Below, one piece after another: positions 25,474-33,489 of a stretch of 64,000 nucleotides of DNA (within the stretch, counting starts at the first letter, position 1; each line of letters opens with the position of its first letter). This DNA is from Vicinamibacteria bacterium (GTDB lineage: Bacteria; Acidobacteriota; Vicinamibacteria; Fen-336): positions 62,001 to 126,000 of the forward strand of contig DATMML010000012.1 in the NCBI GenBank assembly GCA_035570235.1. Direction: 5' to 3'. The position numbers and the translations under genes were made by a program. The notes beneath the pieces were generated by a model. The model was not told the origin of the DNA and searched no databases. It worked only from the letters and a program-made list of their open reading frames with translations.

Positions 25474-27155
25474 TAGGCGCGGGCCTCGGAGGCGGGAAAG
25501 AGGGCCGTGATCAGAAGCCCGGCCGCGAAGACGCTCGTCGCCCCCACCACGTTGTACCAGAGAAAGTGGATGGGCGTCAGCCCCGCGACCAGGGCCACCG
25601 TAGCCATGCCGGCGAGGAGGCCGAAGAACGCGCCCCGCGCGGAGGCCCGAGGGGCGAGGACGGCGAGGGCGAAGACGCCCAGGATCGAGCCGTAGAAATA
25701 GGAGCCGAACCGGTTCACGACCTCGATCGCGGAGCCGAACCTACCTGCCTGGGACGCGATGAGGCAGGCGAAGCCGCCCCAGAAGGCGGTCATCAAACGC
25801 GAGGCCAGGAGATCCTGGGCGTCGGTCCCCGCCCGCCCCAAGAGCCTCTTGTAGAAGTCCACCATGCTCGCGGTGGCCAGGGAGTTGAGCTCGCCGGAGA
25901 GGGCGGACATGGCGGCGGCGAAGATGACCGCGATCACGAGGCCGGCCAGCCCGCGGGGCAGGTTAGCGAGGACGTAGGACGGGAATATGTAGTTGGTGTC
26001 GTTGTAGCGAGCCCCCCCGTTGAGCCTCTCCACGAGGCCCCGGGCCTCTCCCCGCGCCGCCTCAAGCTCGCGGTTGGCGGCGAGGTAGGCCTCGGGGGCG
26101 GCCGTTTGCGCCCGGTGGCGGGCCTCCGCGAGGGCCTCCGCCGCCGCCCGCCGGGCCGCCTGCGCCCGCTCGAACCGCTCCTTGACCACCGCCACCTCCC
26201 GGGGCGCCTCCCGCTCCAACCGCGCCAGGGCCACGTTGTTCCAGAGCAGGGGCGAGGCGTGGAAGTGGTAGAAGACGAAGACCAGCACCCCCGTGAGCAG
26301 GATAAGGAATTGCATGGGGACCTTGAGGAAGGCGTTGAAGAGCAGGGAGAGGCGGCTCTGGGTGAGGCTGCTTCCGGATAGGTAGCGCTGGACCTGGCTC
26401 TGGTCGCAGCCGAAATAGGAAAGCATCAGGAAGAGGCCGCCGATGAGGCCGCCCCAGAGGGTGTAGGGCGTGGTCAAGCTGGGGCTCGTGTCCATGATCT
26501 TCAGCCGGCCTGCGGTCTGGGCCAGGGCCAGGGCGTCGCGCAGGCCCACGTCGCCGGGGAGCTGGGCGATCGCCACCCCCACGCAAAGCAAGATCCCGAA
26601 CCAGATCACGCCCATCTGCACCACGTCCGTCCAGATGACCGACTTGTTCCCCCCGTACAGCACATAGGCCACGGTGGAGCCCCCCATGAACAAGATGGTG
26701 GCCCCCTCGCTCCAGCCCAAGATGACGGAGAGAACGAGCGAGGGAGCGTAGAGCGTCACCCCCACGGCCAGGCCCCGCGACAGGAGGAACAGCAGGCTGG
26801 TCAGGGTACGGGTGCGGAGGTCGAAGCGCCGCTCCAGGTACTCGTAGGCGGTGAAGACCCGGGCCCGATAGAAGAAGGGCACCAACGTGAGGCAGAGGAT
26901 CACCATCGCGAAGGGGAGCGCGAAGTAGACGACCAGGAAGCGCATGCCGTCGGTGTAGGCCTGACCGGTGGTGCCCACGAACGTGATAGCGCTGATCTGG
27001 GTGGCCATCACGGACAGGCCCACCGCCCACCACCGCATCCGCCGGCCGGCCAGGAAGAAGTCGTCGATCTTCCGGGTGCCCCGGCCCATGAACACGCCGA
27101 AGGTCACGATGCCGAGGACGTAACCCACGAGGACGACCCAGTCGATGGGGGTCAC
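25473..27155 (-). CDS. Sodium:solute symporter (SSS family)
   Basis: A 560-residue membrane protein with about 13 predicted helices and the LeuT-like fold of SSS transporters. Diagnostic segments are FFLAGRRMRWWAVGLSVMAT (about 33-52, helix 1 with the sodium site), YLERRFDLRTRTL, and SALSGELNSLATASMVDFYKR in the second half. A charged cytoplasmic insert of coiled-coil type (about 305-380) contains heptad-like stretches such as VAVVKERFERAQAARRAAAE. The substrate is unknown. Translation begins at a GTG two bases after the stop of a 50-residue membrane protein, so the two are probably coupled. Confidence 0.86.
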   Translation of the reverse strand: MTPIDWVVLVGYVLGIVTFGVFMGRGTRKIDDFFLAGRRMRWWAVGLSVMATQISAITFVGTTGQAYTDGMRFLVVYFALPFAMVILCLTLVPFFYRARVFTAYEYLERRFDLRTRTLTSLLFLLSRGLAVGVTLYAPSLVLSVILGWSEGATILFMGGSTVAYVLYGGNKSVIWTDVVQMGVIWFGILLCVGVAIAQLPGDVGLRDALALAQTAGRLKIMDTSPSLTTPYTLWGGLIGGLFLMLSYFGCDQSQVQRYLSGSSLTQSRLSLLFNAFLKVPMQFLILLTGVLVFVFYHFHASPLLWNNVALARLEREAPREVAVVKERFERAQAARRAAAEALAEARHRAQTAAPEAYLAANRELEAARGEARGLVERLNGGARYNDTNYIFPSYVLANLPRGLAGLVIAVIFAAAMSALSGELNSLATASMVDFYKRLLGRAGTDAQDLLASRLMTAFWGGFACLIASQAGRFGSAIEVVNRFGSYFYGSILGVFALAVLAPRASARGAFFGLLAGMATVALVAGLTPIHFLWYNVVGATSVFAAGLLITALFPASEARA

Positions 27156-27157
27156 CC

Positions 27158-27310
27158 TCAGTATTTCCAGGATGAGAAGAGGGCGAGGAGACCCATTACG
27201 GACAGGGCGCAGAGGATGACCGCGGTGTAGATCCGGCGCCAGGTGCCGAAGACGGGCACCGGATCCTGGTCGTCGCCGGCCGGCGGGCTCCCGGGCGGGA
27301 GGGGTTCCAT
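27158..27310 (-). CDS. Small single-pass membrane protein preceding the symporter (50 residues)
   Basis: An ATG at 27310 opens a 50-codon frame ending in TGA at 27158, two bases before the GTG of the symporter. The first 20 or so residues are Pro/Asp-rich and polar (MEPLPPGSPPAGDDQD). Then TWRRIY leads into one hydrophobic helix (TAVILCALSVMGLLALF), and the protein ends SSWKY. The positive residues before the helix predict a cytoplasmic N-terminus. Small single-helix partners that stabilise transporters are well known. The coding frame is clean, and its position and spacing support a real gene, although the ribosome site is weak. Confidence 0.68.
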   Translation of the reverse strand: MEPLPPGSPPAGDDQDPVPVFGTWRRIYTAVILCALSVMGLLALFSSWKY

Positions 27311-27322
27311 GCCTGAGGTCTC

Positions 27323-27343
27323 GCCCGCCGCGAAGCGGCGGGC
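27323..27343. other. GC-rich hairpin upstream of the symporter operon
   Basis: A perfect 9-base-pair stem (GCCCGCCGC and its complement) with a 3-base loop lies 13 bases before the ATG of the small membrane protein. In the minus-strand transcript it would sit next to the ribosome site and could limit initiation. Confidence 0.4.
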
Positions 27344-27351
27344 CTAGAGCG

Positions 27352-27381
27352 AGGATACAGTAACCTGCCGCCCAGCGTCAC
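27352..27381 (-). promoter_or_regulatory. Candidate promoter of the symporter operon
   Basis: On the minus strand GTGACG (27381-27376) and TATCCT (27357-27352) are 18 bases apart, about 40 bases upstream of the ATG at 27310. Both boxes match consensus at four of six positions. Confidence 0.35.
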
Positions 27382-27483
27382 CCGCGTTGGGCGGAAACCC
27401 GCCCTTGGTGGCGGCGCGGAGGGCCCGCATCCCCCACCTTCACCGCCCGTCCCCCGGGCTGAAGTGGTAGCATCCCCGCGGCC

Positions 27484-29214
27484 ATGACGGGCGGAGATCT
27501 CATTGCCGACGTCCTGAAGCAGCAGGGCGTGAGCTGGCTCTTCACCCTGTGCGGTGGGCATATCTCGCCCATCCTGGTCTCCGCCAAGGCACGGGGCCTC
27601 CGCGTGGTGGACGTCCGGCACGAAGCGAACGCCGTCTTCGCGGCCGACGCCGTGGCCCGTCTGACCGGCGTTCCCGGGGTGGCCGCGGTCACCGCCGGTC
27701 CCGGCGCCACTAACACCGTGACCGCGGTCAAGAACGCGCAACTCGCGCAATCGCCGGTGGTGGTGCTAGGGGGAGCCACCGCCACTCTTCTCAAGGGCCG
27801 GGGCTCGCTCCAAGACATCGACCAGATGGCCCTCATGCGCCCCCACGTGAAGTGGGCCACCACCGTGGACCGGGTCTCCGACCTGGGCTCGACCCTGGAG
27901 AGGGCCTTTCTGACCGCCCGCTCCGGCGTACCGGGGCCGGTGTTCGTGGAGTGCCCGGTGGACCTGCTCTACGATCCCGCCCTCGTGCGGCAGTGGTACG
28001 TGGCCAAGACGGGCGACAAGGCGAGGAGCCTCCGCGACCTGGCCCTTCAGTGGTACATCCGTCGACACCTGCGCAAGGTGTTCGGGGAGGGAGGGGAAGC
28101 GCCCCGGGCGCCCCGCCGCGTGGCCCCGCGGGCCCCGAGTCCGGGCGGGGTCCGGCGGGCGGCCGACTACCTTGCTGCCTCCCAGCGGCCCGTTCTCCTG
28201 ATCGGCAGCCAGGCTCTGCTCTCGCCTTTGGAGGTGGATGCGCTGGCGGAGGCGGTGGGTGCCCTCGGCCTTCCCGTCTATCTCTCCGGCATGGCCCGCG
28301 GCTTGCTCGGCCCCGACCACCCCCGGCAGCTCCGGCACCATCGGAAGCAAGCCCTACGGGAAGCCGACCTCGTGATCCTGGCTGGGACGCCCTGCGATTT
28401 CCGCCTCGACTACGGCGATCACATCAACCGGGGGGCCGTGCTCATCTCCGCCAACCTCAGCCGGGTGGATCTGCGCAAGAACCGCCGCCCCGACCTGGGC
28501 GTGCTGGGTGCACCCGACCTCTTCCTCCGCGCCCTGGCCCGGGAAGCCAAGGGAGAGCCGGCCCGGGCGGCCTGGATGGAGACCCTCCGCGCCCGGGATG
28601 CCCAGCGGGAGGCGGAGATCGAGACCCTCTCAGAGGCCCCCTCCGCGGGGGGGATGAACCCGCTCCGGCTCTGCCGCGAGATCGATCGGGCCCTCGACCC
28701 GGACAGCGTGATCGTGGCCGACGGCGGCGACTTCGTCTCGTCCGCGGCCTACATCACGCGCCCACGCGGCCCTCTCTCCTGGCTCGACCCCGGCGCCTTC
28801 GGTACCCTGGGCGTGGGAGCGGGCTTCGCCCTGGGGGCCAAGCTCGTCCGGCCGAGCGCGGAGGTCTGGATCCTCTACGGGGACGGCTCCGCCGGGTACA
28901 GCCTGGCCGAGGCCGACACTTTCGTGCGCCACCGCATCCCCGTCATCGCGGTAGTGGGCAACGACGCCGCCTGGACCCAGATCGCGCGCGAACAGGTGGA
29001 GTTGCTCAAGGACGACGTGGGCACCGTCCTCGCCCCCACCGACTACCACCGGGTGGCGGAAGGCTTCGGGGCCAAAGGCTTCGCGATCGGGGCGGCGGAA
29101 GACGCCCCCGCCGTTCTGGCCGCGGCCAAGGCGGCGGCCCGGGCCGGCCACCCGGTCTTCGTCAACGCCATCATCGGCAAGACAGACTTCCGCAAGGGCT
29201 CGATCTCGATGTGA
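27484..29214 (+). CDS. ThDP-dependent enzyme orthologous to ILVBL/HACL2 (2-hydroxyacyl-CoA lyase-like)
   Basis: A 576-residue member of the acetolactate-synthase superfamily. The N-terminal pyrimidine-binding domain includes [14 protein letters not shown] and the activating glutamate in [13 protein letters not shown] (E47). The central domain has [14 protein letters not shown]. The C-terminal domain has [40 protein letters not shown] and the ThDP-magnesium motif GDGSAGYSL. From memory, these segments match animal ILVBL/HACL2, which cleaves 2-hydroxyacyl-CoAs in fatty-acid alpha-oxidation, better than true acetolactate synthases; the ending [12 protein letters not shown] is also shared. No Shine-Dalgarno precedes the ATG, and a TAGCAT box lies 10 bases upstream of it. 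Confidence 0.82.
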   Translation: MTGGDLIADVLKQQGVSWLFTLCGGHISPILVSAKARGLRVVDVRHEANAVFAADAVARLTGVPGVAAVTAGPGATNTVTAVKNAQLAQSPVVVLGGATATLLKGRGSLQDIDQMALMRPHVKWATTVDRVSDLGSTLERAFLTARSGVPGPVFVECPVDLLYDPALVRQWYVAKTGDKARSLRDLALQWYIRRHLRKVFGEGGEAPRAPRRVAPRAPSPGGVRRAADYLAASQRPVLLIGSQALLSPLEVDALAEAVGALGLPVYLSGMARGLLGPDHPRQLRHHRKQALREADLVILAGTPCDFRLDYGDHINRGAVLISANLSRVDLRKNRRPDLGVLGAPDLFLRALAREAKGEPARAAWMETLRARDAQREAEIETLSEAPSAGGMNPLRLCREIDRALDPDSVIVADGGDFVSSAAYITRPRGPLSWLDPGAFGTLGVGAGFALGAKLVRPSAEVWILYGDGSAGYSLAEADTFVRHRIPVIAVVGNDAAWTQIAREQVELLKDDVGTVLAPTDYHRVAEGFGAKGFAIGAAEDAPAVLAAAKAAARAGHPVFVNAIIGKTDFRKGSISM

Positions 29215-29329
29215 TCATGGCCGCCGGCAACCTTATCTATGGAGGTAGCGGCGGGGGGCCCTTCAGCGCCGGCACGGCGACGGCCCGGTGGGCCGCCGCG
29301 ACACTTGGCGAGGCAGGGAGGCCTCAGCC

Positions 29330-31906
29330 GTGAACAGGGGCGGGACTTCTGGCCTTTCCATCCTGGGCCTGCTGGCCGCCCTCCCCGCGACCGCCCAGCG
29401 CGAGCCGGTTCTGAAGCAAATCGCCCTCCCGCACCGGTACTACTACCGCGAGATGTACCTGCCCCAGGCCACAAGTGGACCGAGCGCTGTGGCTTGGTCC
29501 CCCGATGGAGGAGAGCTCGTGATCTCCATGCAGGGCTCGCTCTGGCGTCTCGTCCCCGGCTCGGGGGTGGCCCGGCAGGTAACGGACGGCCCCGGCTACG
29601 ACTATCAGCCCGACTGGTCTCCCGACGGCCGTTTCATCGCCTATGCCTCCTACCGGGACGACGCGGTCGACCTTTGGGAGCTGGAGACGGCCACGGGCCG
29701 GACCCGCCCCCTCCTCCGCAACCGGGCCGTGAACCTCGAGCCGCGCTTCTCCCCCGACGGCACCCGCCTGGCCTTTGTCTCCACTGTCTACAACCGGCGC
29801 TTCCACATCCATACCCTGGACTTGGAGAACGGGGTCGCCAGTGCCCTCGCCCGCCTCACCGAGGACCACGACAGCGGCCTGCCCCGTTACTACTACGACC
29901 GCTACGATCACTACCTGTCCCCGACCTGGTCGCCGGACGGGAGGGAGATTCTCTACGTCTCCAACCGCGGTCACGTCTACGGCAGCGGCGGCCTCTGGCG
30001 CATGAGGGCGAGCCCCGGCTCCCCCGGCCGGGAGATCCACTACGAGGAAACGTCCTGGAAAGCGCGCCCCGACTGGTCACCTGACGGCAAGCGGGTCGTG
30101 TACACCTCGTACCTGGGCCGTTCCTGGCACCAGCTCTTTCTCCTGCCCGCGGAAGGGGGCGATCCCTTCCCCATCGGCTACGGCGAGTTCGACGCCACCG
30201 CACCGCGCTGGTCGCGGGACGGCCGGCGCATCGCCTACATCTCTAATGAGGGAGGGGACCTGTCGCTCTGGATCCAGGAGATCCCCGGCGGCCGGCGGCA
30301 GAAGGTGGAGATCTCCGAGCGGCGGCATCTCGGAGAGGTGGGGCGCCTGCGCGTCGAGGTCTTGGCGACGGCGGGAGGGCCGCTCACACCCGTCCGCCTG
30401 AGCGTCACCGGCCCCGACGGCCGCAGCTTCGCCCCCGATGACGCCTGGCGGCACGCCGACGACGCCTTCGACCGCTCGGAGCGGAAGATGGAGTACGGCT
30501 ACTTTCACAGCCCGGGCGCATCAGAGCTGACCCTGCCCGCGGGAGAGGTGACGGTCGAGGTCTCCCACGGGCCCGAGTACCGGGTTCAGAAGCAGAGGCT
30601 CATCGTGGAGGCGGGAGGGAAGAGCACCCTCCGCCTGGTGCTCGAGCGCTTGGCGGACATGCCGGCCCGCGGGTGGTACAGCGGCGACCTCCACGTGCAC
30701 ATGAACTATGGCGGGGCCTACCGCGCCGATCCCCGCCACCTGGCCTTCCAGGCCGGCGCCGAGGACGTGCACGTGGTGGAGAACCTGATCGTCAACAAGG
30801 AGCAGCGTTTCCCCGACATCGTCTCTTTCACGGGCCGGCCGGACCCTGTTTCCGGCGCGAACTTGCTCCTCGTCCACGACCAGGAGTACCACACCTCTTC
30901 CTGGGGCCACCTGGGGCTCCTGGGCCTCACTGACCACGTGCTCCTCCCCGGGTACGCGGACTACGTCAACACCGCCGCCGCCAGCCTCTTTCCCCCCAAC
31001 GCCTTGGTCACCGATCTGGCCCGCGCCCAGGGTGCGATCAGCGGCTACGTGCACCCCCTGGACGAGGACCCCCGAGCGGAGCAGGCGGAAGCCTCGCTTG
31101 TTGCGGGCCTGCCCGTCGACGCCGCGCTCGGCCGGGTCGACTATTGCGAGGTCGTCGGGTTCAGCGACCACCTGGCCACGAACCGGTTCTGGTATCGGCT
31201 CCTCAACTGCGGCTTCCGAATTCCGGCGGGGGCGGGCACGGATGCCATGACCAACTACGCTTCCCTGCGCGGGCCGGTGGGCATGAACCGGGTGTTCGCA
31301 CGGTCCAATGGCCTGGACCACCGCCGCTTCTTGGAGGCGATCAAGGCCGGGCGCACCATGGCAACCAACGGACCCCTCGTGGAGCTGGAGCTGCGGCCGG
31401 CCCACCCGGACCTCCCGTGGGCGGAGGTGGGGGGCGAGATCATGCTGTCCACGGGGCCCCAGCCGCTCGAGGCCCGGGTGCGCCTCAAGTCCTTCGTGGC
31501 CGTGGACCGGCTCGAGGTCGTGGGCAACGGGGAGGTGGTGGCTACGGTTCCGCTCGCCCCTGACGGAATGGCCGCGGAGGCGACGGTGAGGCTGCCCGCG
31601 GCCCCGGGGTCCGCCTGGTATCTGGCGCGGGCCTGGAGTGACCACGCCCGCTACCCCGTCCTCGACGCCTACCCCTTCGGCACCACGAGCCCGATCTACG
31701 TGACGGTGGAGGGTGAGCCGGTGCGCTCGCGGGCCGACGCCCTCTATTTCGGGGCCTGGGTGGACCGGCTGACAACCTGGGCCGGCCGCCACCCCGGCTG
31801 GAACACGGCGGGGGAGAAGGAGGCGGTGCTCAAGATGCTCGCGGAGGCGGGCGCCGTCTATCGCGAGCGCGCGACGGGACCCTCCGGGGCCCGCCCCCGA
31901 CCGTGA
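29330..31906 (+). CDS. Secreted TolB-like beta-propeller fused to a CehA/McbA-type PHP metallohydrolase
   Basis: An 858-residue exported protein. After a signal peptide (about 1-23, ending ATAQ), residues 45-340 contain at least five PD40/WD-like blades marked by WSPDGGELV, DWSPDGRFIAY, RFSPDGTRLAF, TWSPDGREILY and DWSPDGKRVVY. A linker beta-domain (about 340-450) leads to a CehA/McbA-like metallohydrolase with GDLHVHMNYGG, HDQEYHTSSWGHLGLLGL and GAGTDAMTNY, supplying metal-binding His and Asp residues. It probably hydrolyses an ester or phosphoester bond outside the cytoplasm; the substrate is unknown. The GTG at 29330 has a GGGAGG ribosome site and starts the signal peptide. The next gene overlaps its stop by four bases. 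Confidence 0.82.
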   Translation: MNRGGTSGLSILGLLAALPATAQREPVLKQIALPHRYYYREMYLPQATSGPSAVAWSPDGGELVISMQGSLWRLVPGSGVARQVTDGPGYDYQPDWSPDGRFIAYASYRDDAVDLWELETATGRTRPLLRNRAVNLEPRFSPDGTRLAFVSTVYNRRFHIHTLDLENGVASALARLTEDHDSGLPRYYYDRYDHYLSPTWSPDGREILYVSNRGHVYGSGGLWRMRASPGSPGREIHYEETSWKARPDWSPDGKRVVYTSYLGRSWHQLFLLPAEGGDPFPIGYGEFDATAPRWSRDGRRIAYISNEGGDLSLWIQEIPGGRRQKVEISERRHLGEVGRLRVEVLATAGGPLTPVRLSVTGPDGRSFAPDDAWRHADDAFDRSERKMEYGYFHSPGASELTLPAGEVTVEVSHGPEYRVQKQRLIVEAGGKSTLRLVLERLADMPARGWYSGDLHVHMNYGGAYRADPRHLAFQAGAEDVHVVENLIVNKEQRFPDIVSFTGRPDPVSGANLLLVHDQEYHTSSWGHLGLLGLTDHVLLPGYADYVNTAAASLFPPNALVTDLARAQGAISGYVHPLDEDPRAEQAEASLVAGLPVDAALGRVDYCEVVGFSDHLATNRFWYRLLNCGFRIPAGAGTDAMTNYASLRGPVGMNRVFARSNGLDHRRFLEAIKAGRTMATNGPLVELELRPAHPDLPWAEVGGEIMLSTGPQPLEARVRLKSFVAVDRLEVVGNGEVVATVPLAPDGMAAEATVRLPAAPGSAWYLARAWSDHARYPVLDAYPFGTTSPIYVTVEGEPVRSRADALYFGAWVDRLTTWAGRHPGWNTAGEKEAVLKMLAEAGAVYRERATGPSGARPRP

Positions 31907-33489
31907 GCTCCTCCCTTCAGTCGCCCGGGGGCCAGGACCGCCCGGTCGCCCGCGGGCTCCTGGCCGGAGCCCTGCTCGTGGGGATGGCGGCGCTCCTCGT
32001 CCTGAGCAGCCTCCACAAGAAGCTCTCCTACGACGAGTACGACAACCTGGCCTACGGACAGCAGGTGCTCTCGCGGGGCCCCACGCCGCCACCCAACGGC
32101 CAGCGCATGCCCATCCTGGCCCTGAACGCGCTCGCCTGCCGGGCGGAGGGCTGCCGGGAGAGGGAGGTGGACGCGACGGAGGCCGGCCGCCTCCTCGTCC
32201 GCCTCCCCACCATGCTCTTCGCCCTCCTGCTGGGGGCGGCGGTATTCGGCTGGGCCTCCGAGATGTTCGGCGCGTCGGCCGGCCTGCTGGCCCTCGCCCT
32301 CTACGTGTTCAACCCCTCGTTTCTCGCCCACGGCAAGCAGGTCACGAGCGACGTGGCGGCTGCCTTTTTCGTCGTGCCCTGCTTGTGGACGGCTTGGCGG
32401 CTCGGTCGGGGCCGGGGTCCCGCCGGGCCCAACCTCCTGGCCTGCGCCTTGGCCGCCGTGGGCGCCCTTCTCTCGAAGTACACGAGCCTGCTCATCCTGC
32501 CCGTCCTGGGCGTGCTCCTGGCCTGGACCCTTTTGGACCGCCGCCGCCGCGGAGAGCGCCTCGCCCCGCCCCTCCTCGCGGCCGCCGCCTTCTCCGTCCT
32601 CCTGCTCTTCTTCCTGAACGCGGCCTATCTCTTCCGGGGAACGATGGAGCGGAGCGACCACTACGCCTGGAAGAGCGAGCGGCTGCAGCCCCTGGGGCGG
32701 CTGCCCCTGCCCCTGCCCCTGCCGCGGGTCTTCGTCCTCGGGCTCGATTTCTCCTACTACGTGCAGGAGCACCCCGACGTGGGCCGCGGCAACAACTACG
32801 TCCTGGGACGGCTGAACACGGAGGGCACGGCCTACGCCTTTCCCCTCATGTTCCTCTTGAAGACCCCGCTCGCCTTCTTCCTCCTCCTGCTGCTTGCGGC
32901 GCGGTCGCCCGGCTCCGGAGAGTCCCCCCCCGACGCGGCCTTCCTGCTCGTGCCCTTCGTCCTCATCACCGCCTTCTTCAGCCTGCTCGTCGCGCCCCAG
33001 CTCGGCATCCGCTATCTCCTGCCCGCCCTCGTCTGCCTCATCGTGTATGCGGGGCGCGCGGGGCGGGCGGTGGGCCGCCGCGGGGCCGGCCTCGTCCTCG
33101 TCCTCACCGCCTGGCACGCGGGCTCGACCCTCTCCTACCACCCACACTACATGTCCTACTTCAACGAGCTCATCGGGCGCCGGGTCAACGCCTACCGCTT
33201 CCTGGCCGACTCCAACCTGGACTGGGAAGACCGGTCCTGGGACATCGCCCGCTACCAGGAGCGGCATCCCGAGGCCCCCCTCGTGATCGAGCCCGCCCTG
33301 CCCCAGCCCGGCCTTCTCCTGGTGGGAGCCAACAAGCTCGTGGGCGTCTATGAGCCCGAGCGCTACCGCTGGCTGCGGGAGAACTTCACGCCCATAGGCC
33401 ACATCGGGTACAGCTATCTGCTCTTTCGGGTCACGCCGGACCGACTGCGCGAGGTTCTCTCCAAAACCGGAGCAGGACCGCCCCGCTGA
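31903..33489 (+). CDS. GT39-like membrane glycosyltransferase (ArnT/PMT fold)
   Basis: A 528-residue protein with about 10 hydrophobic helices. The acidic motif YDEYDN (D44, E45) lies in the first periplasmic loop, where GT-C enzymes of the ArnT/PMT family bind the lipid-linked sugar. A luminal C-terminal portion holds SYHPHYMSYFNELIG and ADSNLDWEDRSWDIARY. It would transfer a sugar from a polyprenyl-phosphate donor to lipid or protein. The GTG start overlaps the previous stop (GTGA). The last 59 bases overlap, tail to tail, the end of the YfhO-like gene on the other strand. Confidence 0.78.
   Translation: MSSSLQSPGGQDRPVARGLLAGALLVGMAALLVLSSLHKKLSYDEYDNLAYGQQVLSRGPTPPPNGQRMPILALNALACRAEGCREREVDATEAGRLLVRLPTMLFALLLGAAVFGWASEMFGASAGLLALALYVFNPSFLAHGKQVTSDVAAAFFVVPCLWTAWRLGRGRGPAGPNLLACALAAVGALLSKYTSLLILPVLGVLLAWTLLDRRRRGERLAPPLLAAAAFSVLLLFFLNAAYLFRGTMERSDHYAWKSERLQPLGRLPLPLPLPRVFVLGLDFSYYVQEHPDVGRGNNYVLGRLNTEGTAYAFPLMFLLKTPLAFFLLLLLAARSPGSGESPPDAAFLLVPFVLITAFFSLLVAPQLGIRYLLPALVCLIVYAGRAGRAVGRRGAGLVLVLTAWHAGSTLSYHPHYMSYFNELIGRRVNAYRFLADSNLDWEDRSWDIARYQERHPEAPLVIEPALPQPGLLLVGANKLVGVYEPERYRWLRENFTPIGHIGYSYLLFRVTPDRLREVLSKTGAGPPR

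Noticed and set aside
27434-27467. A bulged hairpin just upstream of the ILVBL-like gene as a riboswitch
   Set aside because: It is a short stem with one bulge and no expression platform; it resembles chance pairing in GC-rich DNA.
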